Below are positions 1 through 8,340 of a stretch of DNA of 48,228 nt, piece by piece. The position numbers and the translations under genes are program-made. The stretch's first letter is position 1. Every line of letters starts with the position of its first letter. The notes beneath the pieces are model-generated. The model was not told the origin of the DNA. It was given only the letters and a program-made list of their open reading frames with translations, and made no database searches. The DNA is from Candidatus Levybacteria bacterium RIFCSPHIGHO2_01_FULL_36_15b (GTDB lineage Bacteria; Patescibacteria; Microgenomatia; Levybacterales; UBA12049), in assembly GCA_001782045.1 (NCBI GenBank), contig MFNK01000002.1:1-48228 (forward strand), given 5' to 3'.

Positions 1-76
1 GTACTTCCTACGTAATACCATCTCTTGATTTTACTTCTTAAAATGTAAACGTGCCACATTTTATCCTACCATTAGA

Positions 77-94
77 CCTGCCTGCGCAGGCAGG
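77..94. repeat. 18-bp perfect GC-rich palindrome
   Basis: The sequence CCTGCCTGCGCAGGCAGG equals its own reverse complement. It lies in the otherwise AT-rich gene-free stretch 1-145, downstream of the stop of the minus-strand HTH gene. It could be an interspersed palindromic element or part of a terminator for a gene outside the window; no T-run follows directly. Nothing else was recognised in 1-145. Confidence 0.6.
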
Positions 95-145
95 CGACTC
101 GGCAATGGAATGATTGTATTTTACAGGATTTGAAGCCAAAAAGCA

Positions 146-946
146 TTAAATAGAAGCTCTTAATTCTTTTAAAAGAAGCTTACTGTCGCTACTAAGTGTA
201 TCTAGATTCTCCAGATAGCTTAACGCTGCATATTTGGGAAAGAAAAAAGATACCCATCTATTTAGTTTATTTTGTATTCTTTCATGTGTAAATATCCTCT
301 TTTTTAAATACTCTTTAATAATTCCGTATAAAGCAAGATGATAACCGCATTTGCAGTTATTTTCCAATCCCTTGACAGTTTTATTGAAGTCGCATATTGG
401 AATAGCAACATCAAAATTAGCAAATTTATTCTCGACAAAGCTATTATATTTATAAACTCCTTTGGTAATAAAATGGTAATAACAAGAGGCTGAATATTTT
501 ACTCCCAATTTGCTTTTTTGATTAAGCCTAGGAGCAATTATAGCCATAATTTCTTCAAATAAACGCTTTGATTTATTGCTTAATTTTATAGTATTTTGAT
601 GGGAAGAATAGCTTATCTTGGCCAAGGCAAGATGAATGTTGTCAGTATTTTCCGTCGCATTCATTTCACCAAGTTTGTCTTTAATTAGAGCATTAAATAG
701 GCTTCGTCTTTCTTTTTTTGATAGCTCAAGTATGTCACAGAATGTTTTAAGCTGTTTAAACGTAAAAAGCCTTGTCCCGTTTATTACTTTCGAAAGTACG
801 CTACTGTCTATCTCGGAGAAATGGAGCTTATCCCACATTTTTAAAGCCATCTGATTAAGAGAGGTATTATTTCTGAATACTACCCTATTTCCATCCCTGA
901 TGTAATATTTTGCAATTACATCTTTTAAATGCAAATAGTTGCCCAT
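146..946 (-). CDS. HTH-domain transcriptional regulator (uncharacterised)
   Basis: The 266-aa protein has, at about residues 28-90, a helical region resembling a lambda-repressor/Xre-type HTH (SLNQMALKMW, then a VLSKVINGTRLFTFKQLKTF recognition-like segment). The remaining ~170 residues match no family I know; they contain scattered cysteines, including a CKC pair near residue 200. It is divergent from the ABC importer operon, and a 20-bp inverted repeat covers the -35 region of its own promoter, so autoregulation and control of the importer are likely. A near-consensus promoter predicts a leader of only about 11 nt. The DNA-binding role is inferred from the N-terminal segment and the context. 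Confidence 0.6.
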   Translation of the reverse strand: MGNYLHLKDVIAKYYIRDGNRVVFRNNTSLNQMALKMWDKLHFSEIDSSVLSKVINGTRLFTFKQLKTFCDILELSKKERRSLFNALIKDKLGEMNATENTDNIHLALAKISYSSHQNTIKLSNKSKRLFEEIMAIIAPRLNQKSKLGVKYSASCYYHFITKGVYKYNSFVENKFANFDVAIPICDFNKTVKGLENNCKCGYHLALYGIIKEYLKKRIFTHERIQNKLNRWVSFFFPKYAALSYLENLDTLSSDSKLLLKELRASI

Positions 947-964
947 TTTGTTAAATTAGCGCTT

Positions 965-996
965 ATATTACATTTTATTGACATTTTTGTCAATGA
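965..996 (-). promoter_or_regulatory. promoter of the HTH gene with overlapping operator-like inverted repeat
   Basis: Reading the minus strand, TTGACA (988-993) is followed after 17 nt by TAATAT (965-970), close to the sigma-70 consensus. The inverted repeat ATTGAC-N6-GTCAATGA occupies 977-996 and covers the -35 box and part of the spacer. The same motif recurs at 3492-3511 before the methyltransferase gene. This fits a binding site for the adjacent regulator, which is inference. Confidence 0.6.
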
Positions 997-1030
997 TTCA
1001 AGTGTCAACGTTTGGTAAGCTTACTCCAAT

Positions 1031-1789
1031 ATGCTTAAGATTCAAAGCTTAAGTAAATCTTACCAGAATAAAATCAAAAATAGAGTTTTCGAAAATTTCA
1101 ATCTGGAAATTGAGAATGGAGAATTTGTAGCTGTTTTCGGACCAAATGGATGTGGTAAGTCTACGCTTTTAAACTCGATTGCGGGATTAACGGATATTGA
1201 TAAGGGGGAAATTTTGTTTAATAACTCGACTATTGAAAATCTAAAGATCGGTTTTGTTTTCCAAGACTATAAAACATCTCTTTTCCCATGGCTATCCGCA
1301 GATGAAAATATCTCTTTTCCTCTAAAAGTTGGCGGATTTAACAAAAGAAAAAGAAATTTGATCGTGAGAAGGATGTTTAAAAAATACAAAGGCAATTTTG
1401 ATTTGAAATCATATCCCTATGAACTTAGCGGAGGTCAGCAGCAATTTGTGGCTGTGCTAAGAAGCATCGTTATTGAGCCTGATTTAATATTATTAGATGA
1501 ACCTTTTTCATCCCTTGATTACCAAACTACGCTTTTGTGGCTAGAAAGACTTAGTAAAATATGGCACGAATTAAAAATTACGACCTTGTTCGTTTCGCAT
1601 GAAATTGATGATGCCATATTCCTTGCCCAAAGAATTATCCTTTTAAGCAATAAGCCAACAAAAATAATTAAGATTTTTGAAGTTAATGAAAAATATCCAA
1701 GAAAATTATCTTTTATGGGATCTTCCAAATTTAATAGTTTAAAAAGAAACATCTTATCGCTTTATGAAAAGGAGATTAGAAAAAACTAA
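1031..1789 (+). CDS. ABC transporter ATP-binding protein, NitT/TauT (nitrate/sulfonate) type
   Basis: This 252-aa protein is the cytoplasmic ATPase of an importer. It shows a Walker A loop (GPNGCGKST, residues 37-45), a Q-loop segment (FVFQDYKTSLFPW), the signature LSGGQQQ, Walker B with the catalytic glutamate (LILLDEPFSSLDY), and the H-loop (FVSHEIDDA). The signature ends in QQQ rather than the usual QRQ. The next two genes encode the binding protein (2-nt gap) and the permease, so the three form one operon. The SsuB/TauB-like architecture fits import of a small organic solute such as a sulfonate or a thiamine-precursor-like compound, but the substrate cannot be told from sequence. Confidence 0.85.
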   Translation: MLKIQSLSKSYQNKIKNRVFENFNLEIENGEFVAVFGPNGCGKSTLLNSIAGLTDIDKGEILFNNSTIENLKIGFVFQDYKTSLFPWLSADENISFPLKVGGFNKRKRNLIVRRMFKKYKGNFDLKSYPYELSGGQQQFVAVLRSIVIEPDLILLDEPFSSLDYQTTLLWLERLSKIWHELKITTLFVSHEIDDAIFLAQRIILLSNKPTKIIKIFEVNEKYPRKLSFMGSSKFNSLKRNILSLYEKEIRKN

Positions 1790-1791
1790 TT

Positions 1792-2751
1792 ATGAAAAGA
1801 ATTTTTATAACAATTACAATTCTTGTATTCTCACTTTTGGTTCTGGTTGCTTTTAATAATTATAGCTCAAACAATAAACCGCAACCCAAAAGCAATTTAA
1901 CAAGAGTAAAAATTGCTTTTTCACCCTACGTTTCTCCTTTTTTTGTGGCAATAGACAAAGGAATTTTCGAAAAATACGGAATTAAGGCAGAATTGGTGTC
2001 CATACCTAGCTCCAACAATGCTATGTACGCGTTATCAAAGGGAGACATAGACGTGGTCTCTGCCCCTTATTCAGTATTTTTTGCATATGAAAATGCAGTA
2101 CCGGGAGAATTTAAAATTTTTTCCGGGGTAATAGAAACTCTAGATAAACCTTATAGCTTCTTAATCGTCAAAAAGGACATTAATTCTATTGGGGAGTTAA
2201 AAGGTAAAAAAATTCTGACACGTTCGGGGACAAACGGAAAAATGCAGGCAGAGTTGGTTTTAAAAGGGTTAGGAATAAACTTAGACGAAGTAGAAATTGT
2301 ACAGGTAAGCTCAACGCTAACTGCTCAAACTTTTGTAAAGCCAGACATTGCTGCAGCAATAGATAACGAGCCCTCATCAACCTCTATAGTTCAAAAGGCT
2401 GGTGGGAAAATATTAATAGAAGCCGTAAGACCAAAATATTTGACTAATCCATATGCTTCAACCGGAAATGCTTTTAGTACAAAATTTGCCAAGAATAAGG
2501 ACTTGGCAGACAGATTTACCAGAGCTAACGATGAAGCAATTGATTATTCAAGAAAAAATGATAAAGAGTTTAGGTCGATTAATCAAAAATATATAAAGCT
2601 TGATAAAGAAATTATATTTGCAATGCCAGAAAGTGTTTTTGAAAAATCAACTGAACTAAATAAAACTGCTATAAAAAATGAAATGCAATTAGAGTTAGAT
2701 AACGGTATTCTTGAAAAGGCGGTGGACTTATCTAATGTTTACTACAAATAA
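1792..2751 (+). CDS. ABC transporter substrate-binding protein, NMT1/SsuA-like
   Basis: The 319-aa protein begins with a hydrophobic segment (residues 4-21) that acts as signal peptide or membrane anchor; there is no lipobox cysteine. The mature part has the NMT1/THI5-SsuA pattern: KIAFSPYVSPFFVAIDKGIF, then YALSKGDIDVVSAPYS, then GELKGKKILTRSGTNGK. It should capture the solute outside the membrane and pass it to the neighbouring permease. Its 3' end overlaps the permease start. The ligand is unknown. Confidence 0.8.
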   Translation: MKRIFITITILVFSLLVLVAFNNYSSNNKPQPKSNLTRVKIAFSPYVSPFFVAIDKGIFEKYGIKAELVSIPSSNNAMYALSKGDIDVVSAPYSVFFAYENAVPGEFKIFSGVIETLDKPYSFLIVKKDINSIGELKGKKILTRSGTNGKMQAELVLKGLGINLDEVEIVQVSSTLTAQTFVKPDIAAAIDNEPSSTSIVQKAGGKILIEAVRPKYLTNPYASTGNAFSTKFAKNKDLADRFTRANDEAIDYSRKNDKEFRSINQKYIKLDKEIIFAMPESVFEKSTELNKTAIKNEMQLELDNGILEKAVDLSNVYYK

Positions 2752-3490
2752 AGTTCCCCTTCAAATATTTGCACCAATTTTAATATTAATTTTGTGGATG
2801 ATTGCTGACGGACTAAAAATAGTTAACCCTGTATTTTTACCTTCTCTAAAAGACGTAGCTATAAATATTATTAATATCTTTCTATTAGACGGCTTCTATG
2901 CAGTAGGATTTACGCTCTACAGAACCTTCACGAGTTTGATTATTACCAGTCTTATTGCTATTCCTGTCGGGTTAATTCTAGGCCTAAATAAGAATTTATA
3001 TACTTCGACGGAATTATTGATTGATTTTTTTAGGTCTGTACCGGCAACTGCTTTTTTCCCTATTTTTCTGCTTTTCCTAGGAATCGGAGATATGGCAAAA
3101 ATAGGAATAAGTGTTTTTGTCTGCTTTTGGATACTTTTAATTAATACCTATTACGGAGTTAAAAATATCCCTGCTACGCGATTAAAAGTTGCAAAGGTTT
3201 ATAAAGCTGAAGGGTACAATTTGCTAAGATTTGTAATATTTTATGATTCATTGCCTCAAATTGTAATAGGTTTACGTTTAAGTCTTTCAATTTCTTTAAT
3301 TATTACAATTGTGGCCGAAATGTTTATAGGAACAAGATACGGTTTAGGAAAGATTATCTATGATAGTTATGCAATTTATGATACTGCACAATTGTTTGCT
3401 GCAATATTTATAACTGGGATTCTTGGTTATATCTTAAATAAATTATTTATAAGCACGGAGAAAAAGTTTATTCACTGGATTGGAAAGTAA
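2735..3490 (+). CDS. ABC transporter permease, NitT/TauT type
   Basis: This 251-aa integral membrane protein has about six hydrophobic segments. An EAA-like loop (KVYKAEGYNLLRFVIFYDSLPQI) matches the ATPase-coupling region of binding-protein-dependent permeases. I chose the ATG at 2735 over a TTG at 2711 because a purine-rich GGCGGTGGA stretch lies 8-10 nt before it; the overlap with the binding-protein gene is then 17 nt. With the two upstream genes it completes a one-permease importer, which would act as a homodimer. Confidence 0.8.
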   Translation: MFTTNKVPLQIFAPILILILWMIADGLKIVNPVFLPSLKDVAINIINIFLLDGFYAVGFTLYRTFTSLIITSLIAIPVGLILGLNKNLYTSTELLIDFFRSVPATAFFPIFLLFLGIGDMAKIGISVFVCFWILLINTYYGVKNIPATRLKVAKVYKAEGYNLLRFVIFYDSLPQIVIGLRLSLSISLIITIVAEMFIGTRYGLGKIIYDSYAIYDTAQLFAAIFITGILGYILNKLFISTEKKFIHWIGK

Positions 3491-3491
3491 T

Positions 3492-3523
3492 ATTGACAAA
3501 ATCGTCAATGAATATTGTATAAG
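3492..3523 (+). promoter_or_regulatory. promoter and second copy of the ATTGAC-N6-GTCAATGA inverted repeat
   Basis: The inverted repeat at 3492-3511 shares both half-sites with the one at 977-996, but the inner six bases differ. TTGACA (3493-3498) serves as a -35 candidate with TATAAG (3518-3523) or TGTATA (3516-3521) as -10 candidates. It lies between the permease stop and the methyltransferase start, so the methyltransferase may have its own promoter under the same regulator. Confidence 0.5.
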
Positions 3524-3542
3524 GATCAGTTAAACTTCAGAC

Positions 3543-4553
3543 ATGATTGAAAGATTAAATGAAGATTCGAATATTAACTTCTTGGGTAATTCTACTAGTG
3601 CAAGTGGAGTTGAAGTTATTATTCCTAAGATAGCAAGAATTCCAACTACACAGGAAAATCCATGGGAGGAGTCTCCTTTAAAAATTAAAGGCGCTGGAGC
3701 TGGTAGGTTAGAGTTTCATTTACCACATATAGCTGAAGCACTGCAAAAAGCTAGAAACAGATCTATAAAAAATGGTGAGATAACTGCGGGAGAGGATATA
3801 GCAAAAAATATTCAGGATTTGCTTAAACTGAAACCAGGTCAAGTGCTTGTTGATCTTGGAATGGGACCAGGAATTATAGCCAAACATATAAGTAAATACC
3901 TAGATGAAACTGGCTGGCTTTATTGCGTCGATGCTTCCCCGTCAATGCTGAAAGCTGCTCAAAAAGAACTACTTGGAAACAATGCAACTCTAATTCATGG
4001 AGATATTCATACGGTAGATAACCTAATTCACGAAAAAGCGGACGCCGCAATTTTATCCGGAAACGTACATCTTTTAACAAATAGGGAGTTAGCATTCAAA
4101 GCTATTTACAATATGCTAAAGCCTGATGGCAAATTGGTTGTAGTTACTCATGTTAACAGAAATGCCAAGAAGGAGACTACAAAATTTGCTTCTGAGATAG
4201 ACAAACTTGAGCAAACAAGACCAGATTTAAAAGTAGGTGGATTAAGGCTCCCGATGCTAACTGAAAAAGAATTAAAAGAAGAGGTCGTTCATAAGTTAGC
4301 AAAAGTAGGGTTTACGGTATTAGAAATAGATGCTGAAACTAACGCTCCGGACGTCAATGAGGTTTTAGGGCAAGGAAACATGCCATTACACGGTGTTGGA
4401 AAAAGATTAGCAATTATAGATGGAAGGGTGAATGAAACAAGAAGGGAAGAGATGGCAAAAGATATACTCACCTCGTTATACGAGGGGACTCAGATGCAAA
4501 CGTATTTATTATGTACAAAAAAACCCGCAAGCCTTCTTCCCAAACAAAAATAA
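3543..4553 (+). CDS. class I SAM-dependent methyltransferase
   Basis: The 336-aa protein carries the SAM-binding motif I VLVDLGMGPG (residues 101-110), an acidic motif II end (YCVDASPSML) and a motif IV-like segment (DAAILSGNVHLL), typical of the UbiE/Methyltransf_11 fold. About 90 residues precede the catalytic domain and about 120 follow it; neither extension is recognised. The substrate is unknown. It may be co-regulated with the importer upstream through the shared inverted repeat; whether it modifies the imported compound is speculation. Confidence 0.75.
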   Translation: MIERLNEDSNINFLGNSTSASGVEVIIPKIARIPTTQENPWEESPLKIKGAGAGRLEFHLPHIAEALQKARNRSIKNGEITAGEDIAKNIQDLLKLKPGQVLVDLGMGPGIIAKHISKYLDETGWLYCVDASPSMLKAAQKELLGNNATLIHGDIHTVDNLIHEKADAAILSGNVHLLTNRELAFKAIYNMLKPDGKLVVVTHVNRNAKKETTKFASEIDKLEQTRPDLKVGGLRLPMLTEKELKEEVVHKLAKVGFTVLEIDAETNAPDVNEVLGQGNMPLHGVGKRLAIIDGRVNETRREEMAKDILTSLYEGTQMQTYLLCTKKPASLLPKQK

Positions 4554-4614
4554 ATCTTATATTAATTTCCCACTTGAAAAAAATTGAGAAAAAGACCATA
4601 TTCTTATTAAAGGC

Positions 4615-5112
4615 ATGAAATTAAAACTTGCCGCCTTTGGCTTTATTCTAACTTTTTTTCTAATTTTTGTGGGATTGGCTCCTAAAGCTTCTTTTGCAGA
4701 TGATTGCAGTAGCCAGCCTCCAAATGACGCCCCAAACTTATATTCTGTATCCATGAGCTCTTTTTCTGCTACCCTTTATTTTGTGCAGCCATCTACGGCT
4801 TTTGACGGATATACTATTTCATACGGGCTTACGCAAAGTGCAGACGCATATTCTGTAAAGTTTAACTTAGGCGTGTTAGATGGAGCTGTAAAATATACTG
4901 TTCATGACTTATTTCCCCAAACTAACTATTTTTTTAAGGTAAGAGCAAATAATGGATGCGCAGCAGGCCCTTGGTCAACTACCATTAGCACAAACGTAGC
5001 AAGCGCCTCTAGTCTTCCTGAAACAGGGCCAAACATTACAATTTTAGGAATTGGTATTGGCGGAATAGCACTCGTTCTTCTTGGTATTGGAGTTTTATTA
5101 TTTGCTCTTTAA
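4615..5112 (+). CDS. secreted fibronectin-III-like protein with LPETG sorting motif
   Basis: The 165-aa protein has a signal peptide (hydrophobic residues 5-25, likely cleavage after SFA), one fibronectin type III-like beta domain (about residues 40-128, including the pattern YTVHDLFPQTNYFFKVRA), then LPETG followed by a ~27-residue hydrophobic segment. LPxTG plus a hydrophobic stretch is the signal for sortase-mediated anchoring, but the usual basic tail is missing: the protein ends in LLFAL. No sortase gene lies in the window. Its 3' end overlaps the convergent gltX end by 15 nt. Confidence 0.7.
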   Translation: MKLKLAAFGFILTFFLIFVGLAPKASFADDCSSQPPNDAPNLYSVSMSSFSATLYFVQPSTAFDGYTISYGLTQSADAYSVKFNLGVLDGAVKYTVHDLFPQTNYFFKVRANNGCAAGPWSTTISTNVASASSLPETGPNITILGIGIGGIALVLLGIGVLLFAL

Positions 5113-6342
5113 ATTGGCTACAAAAAAATCCTTTCCATAGATTTGATTTAATTCCAAAATCCCAATTCCGCTCGTTTTTCCGCTTAAGAGGAAAAAAATT
5201 GTTTTAAATGGCACGTTTTCTTCTTTACTAAACTCTCTTATTGCAGAAAGCAGTTCTTCATCATCCCAGTTTTTAAGCTTCTTATCTAGAAAATTATTAA
5301 GTTTTTCTGCAATCTTTTCCTCTTCTTTTGTTTTTTTATTTTGTGGATCTTTTGATACTAAGTTTTTAAAATCAGCTAAAGTTCTCATTCTAGAAGTCGC
5401 TGCTTTTACCAATTCCTCTGATTTTTCACTTTTAATAATTTTGACTACTTCTTTATCATCAGAATAGAATTCGTTTAATCTTTCCTGTAATTCCTGTGTG
5501 GAGATACTACGAATCCAAACTCCGTTTAGCCACTCAAATTTAGTTTGATCAAAAATAGGATTGGCAGTATTTATATCTTTGATTTCAAATAAGCTTTCCA
5601 TCTCGGAAAGACTCATTTGCTCACGATCTCCTCCCGGATTCCAACCCAAAAGTGCCATATAATTTAATACTGCTTCTTTTAGATATCCCTCATTTTTATA
5701 GTCTAAAACAGACTTTGCCCCATGCCTTTTGGATAATTTTGTGTGGTCGCTTCCCAAAATTACAGGAAGATGAACAAATTCCGGATGTTCCCAGTTAAAG
5801 CTTTCATAAAGGTATAAATGTTTTGGGGTTGATGAAATCCACTCTTCTCCTCTAAATACGTGTGTTGTTCCCATTAAGTGATCATCAACTACGTTTGCCA
5901 GATGATAAGTTGGAAAACCATCTGACTTTAATATTACAAAATCCTCTTGAGTGCTGCCTTCGAATCTGATTTTTTTATTTCCTACTAAATCTGTCCATTC
6001 GAAGATCTTATCATCCGGCAAGCTTACCCATACAGCTCCGTCTTTTTCATAGGCAATTTTTTTCGAAACTAACTCATAAGCGTATTTTTTGTAAATCTCA
6101 AGACGCTCTGACTGATGAATTATCTCGCCCGAAGGCTGTATTTCAAGCCATTTAAGCATTTCAAAAATGGCGTTTTCTGCCTCTTTGACTAATCTTTTTT
6201 GGTCGGTATCTTCAATGCGAAGTAAAAATTCCCCTTTATTTTTTTTTGCGAACAGAAAATTGTAAAGTGCTGTTCGAATTCCGCCAATGTGCGCAATTCC
6301 CGTAGGACTAGGCGCAAATCTAACTTTAACTTTTGAGCTCAT
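5098..6342 (-). CDS. gltX: glutamyl-tRNA synthetase, short form
   Basis: This class I synthetase attaches glutamate to tRNA in the cytoplasm. The HIGH-type motif is HIGG at residues 18-21 within PSPTGIAHIGG, and the KMSKS-type motif is KLSKR at 202-206. At 414 aa it is some 50-70 residues shorter than common bacterial GluRS, mainly in the C-terminal anticodon-binding part. It may be non-discriminating, which would fit the AspRS type found nearby, but that cannot be decided here. Its predicted promoter gives an almost leaderless mRNA. Confidence 0.93.
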   Translation of the reverse strand: MSSKVKVRFAPSPTGIAHIGGIRTALYNFLFAKKNKGEFLLRIEDTDQKRLVKEAENAIFEMLKWLEIQPSGEIIHQSERLEIYKKYAYELVSKKIAYEKDGAVWVSLPDDKIFEWTDLVGNKKIRFEGSTQEDFVILKSDGFPTYHLANVVDDHLMGTTHVFRGEEWISSTPKHLYLYESFNWEHPEFVHLPVILGSDHTKLSKRHGAKSVLDYKNEGYLKEAVLNYMALLGWNPGGDREQMSLSEMESLFEIKDINTANPIFDQTKFEWLNGVWIRSISTQELQERLNEFYSDDKEVVKIIKSEKSEELVKAATSRMRTLADFKNLVSKDPQNKKTKEEEKIAEKLNNFLDKKLKNWDDEELLSAIREFSKEENVPFKTIFFLLSGKTSGIGILELNQIYGKDFFVANLKSK

Positions 6343-6347
6343 CTCTC

Positions 6348-6380
6348 TTGCATTGTAGCTTAAACTTTACATATACTCAA
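6348..6380. promoter_or_regulatory. overlapping divergent promoters for gltX and the 6384 gene
   Basis: Minus strand: TTGAGT (6375-6380), 17-nt spacer, TACAAT (6352-6357), giving a start near 6345 just before the gltX ATG at 6342. Plus strand: TTGCAT (6348-6353), 18-nt spacer, TATACT (6372-6377), giving a start near the ATG at 6384. The two promoters interleave face to face, and both predict leaderless or nearly leaderless mRNAs. Confidence 0.5.
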
Positions 6381-6383
6381 TAT

Positions 6384-7433
6384 ATGCTCACCTTGACAGA
6401 CGCGAGTAAAGAAACCAAGCTAATATTAAAATGGGCGGGTATAATTCTTGCATCCTTGCTTGTGCTTGTCTTTGCATTTAGAACGCTTGTATTGATTAAG
6501 GACACTTTTTTTCCTACCCCTCCCCCAAAACCGACTGTTTTATTTGGAAAGATTTCACAACCTTCATTTCCCGCAAGTAGCGTTAATAAAGAACTTAAGT
6601 TTTCTATAGATACTTTAACCGGAGAGTTACCAAATCTTACGGACCAGATAAAAGTTTATAAAATTGAAACCCCTAAGGCTGACCTTTTAGCGCTAAAGAC
6701 CATAGGAGAAAACGTAGGCGCAGCTGGATTTGAGAACGGTCCTTTTAAGGTTTCTGATGAATTATATTTCTGGACAGACTCAAGTGGCAATTTCTTAAAA
6801 ACAATAAGAGTGAACATTCAAAACGGAAATTTTACAATGTTCTCCCCTTTTTATTTTAATGCCGGTATTTTATCCGCAAAAAATCTTCCAAAAGAAAAAG
6901 AAGCGGTAAATTATGCACAAAGATTTCTTTCCAATATGAATTACCTAAGCACAGATTTTGATTTATCTAAAACTAAAACCCAATTGATTTCAATACAAGA
7001 CGGACAGCTGGTAGGAGCAATAAGTAAGGCTTCTACCCATGCCTACAGAATCAATTTTTATCAAAAAAATGTTAATAATTATCCTATTTTTTATGAAAAA
7101 CCAAACGAGTCCAATATAAATGTTATTGTTGCGGGAGACTCATCAAGCTCTCATGTTGTAAGAGCAACTTATATATTGCAAAAACCCTCAAAGGAAAGCT
7201 CTACTTACCCAATAAAAACCGCAAAGGAAGCATATGAAGAACTAAAAGAAGGAAAGGCTTATATAGCATCTTTTTATGGAGAAAGTTCAAATATTAAAAT
7301 AAAAGACGTATTTCTTGCCTACTATATAGGAAGCAAAATTCAAGATTATTTATATCCAATTATAATATTAGAGGGAAACGATGGGTTTTTTGCTTATTTG
7401 CCTGCGGTTAGGGATGAATGGATAAATAAGTAA
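6384..7433 (+). CDS. membrane-anchored protein of unknown function
   Basis: The 349-aa protein has a short cytoplasmic start, one transmembrane segment (about residues 13-35) and a proline-rich FFPTPPPKP hinge, then ~300 extracytoplasmic residues with no family I recognise. I chose the ATG at 6384 because an in-frame start at 6333 would lie inside gltX and upstream of the likely -10 box. The gene converges on the carboxypeptidase gene with a 26-nt overlap. Topology suggests a cell-surface role; nothing more specific can be supported. Confidence 0.7.
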   Translation: MLTLTDASKETKLILKWAGIILASLLVLVFAFRTLVLIKDTFFPTPPPKPTVLFGKISQPSFPASSVNKELKFSIDTLTGELPNLTDQIKVYKIETPKADLLALKTIGENVGAAGFENGPFKVSDELYFWTDSSGNFLKTIRVNIQNGNFTMFSPFYFNAGILSAKNLPKEKEAVNYAQRFLSNMNYLSTDFDLSKTKTQLISIQDGQLVGAISKASTHAYRINFYQKNVNNYPIFYEKPNESNINVIVAGDSSSSHVVRATYILQKPSKESSTYPIKTAKEAYEELKEGKAYIASFYGESSNIKIKDVFLAYYIGSKIQDYLYPIIILEGNDGFFAYLPAVRDEWINK

Positions 7434-8340
7434 GGTTTCCGCTGATAAGAGATAAGAGTTTTTGCGTATCAAAAAACCTATCATCGCTTCCCATAACAAC
7501 AATAATAATTGTATTTCCATCTTCTTTTTTAGAAGTAACTAAAACCTGACCCGCTTCTTCCGTATATCCTGTTTTTACGCCATTGACACCATCTGTACCT
7601 AATAATTTATTTAAATTTTCGAGCGTATAGACCGAACTTCCGGAAACATCGGTTATTGTTTTATATTGAGTTGAAACTATTTTTGCTAACTCAGGATAAT
7701 CTAGTGCAAATGAAGCTAGCCTTGCTAAATCAAAAGGGGTTGTATAGTTTTCTTTATCCAAAAGTCCTGCTGGATCACCAAAATGAGTGTTTTTTAGTAA
7801 AAAAAGACCTGCCTTTTCATTCATTTCTTCAACAAAACTATTTATTCCATCTGGATAATTTTGGGCTATAGTAAGTGCCGCGTCATTTGCGGAAGGAAGT
7901 AACAACGCATAGAGTAAATTTTCAAGAGTAAATTGTTCGCCGTTATAAACTCCTAAGATAGAGCCTTCTCTCGTCGCTTCCTTAACGGTAAGAATGTCAT
8001 TTGTTTTAAAATAATCAAGTGCTACAATGGCTGTCATTATTTTTGTAGTTGAAGCGGACGAAAATCTAAGCTTAGGATTTTTTGAATATAAAACAGATTT
8101 TGTTTTTGCATCCATTATTATCGCGCCGTTTGCGCTTATCTGCGGCAAATAGGATGATTTAAGAACCGGATATGCCAAATCTGATCTTGGTACTGACGGA
8201 GAGGAATTAATGGCATTATTAACTATCCAAAACCTAAGCATTACGCTTACAGAAAATAATACTAAAAATAGCGCAAACAGGGTAAACGCCAAGATTTTGT
8301 ATGGCTCATTAAGATTTTTTTTGGGTGGAAAGCCTTTCAT
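7408..8340 (-). CDS. dacA: D-alanyl-D-alanine carboxypeptidase (peptidase S11 family)
   Basis: The 310-aa protein is a low-molecular-weight penicillin-binding protein that trims the terminal D-Ala of peptidoglycan stem peptides. One N-terminal membrane segment (about 16-38) is followed by the three active-site motifs: SxxK as STTK (97-100), SxN as SAN (150-152) and KTG (256-258). The C-terminal beta domain common in DacA proteins is absent. The ATG at 8340 is preferred over an upstream in-frame start because a GGAAAG-type ribosome site precedes it; it overlaps the end of aspS by 32 nt, so the two genes are probably co-transcribed. Confidence 0.87.
   Translation of the reverse strand: MKGFPPKKNLNEPYKILAFTLFALFLVLFSVSVMLRFWIVNNAINSSPSVPRSDLAYPVLKSSYLPQISANGAIIMDAKTKSVLYSKNPKLRFSSASTTKIMTAIVALDYFKTNDILTVKEATREGSILGVYNGEQFTLENLLYALLLPSANDAALTIAQNYPDGINSFVEEMNEKAGLFLLKNTHFGDPAGLLDKENYTTPFDLARLASFALDYPELAKIVSTQYKTITDVSGSSVYTLENLNKLLGTDGVNGVKTGYTEEAGQVLVTSKKEDGNTIIIVVMGSDDRFFDTQKLLSLISGNLTYLSIHP

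Noticed and set aside
1..145. Possible tRNA or other RNA gene at the window start or in other intergenic gaps
   Set aside because: No cloverleaf-like pairing or T-loop (GTTCRA) in the right context was found; only the 18-bp palindrome stands out.
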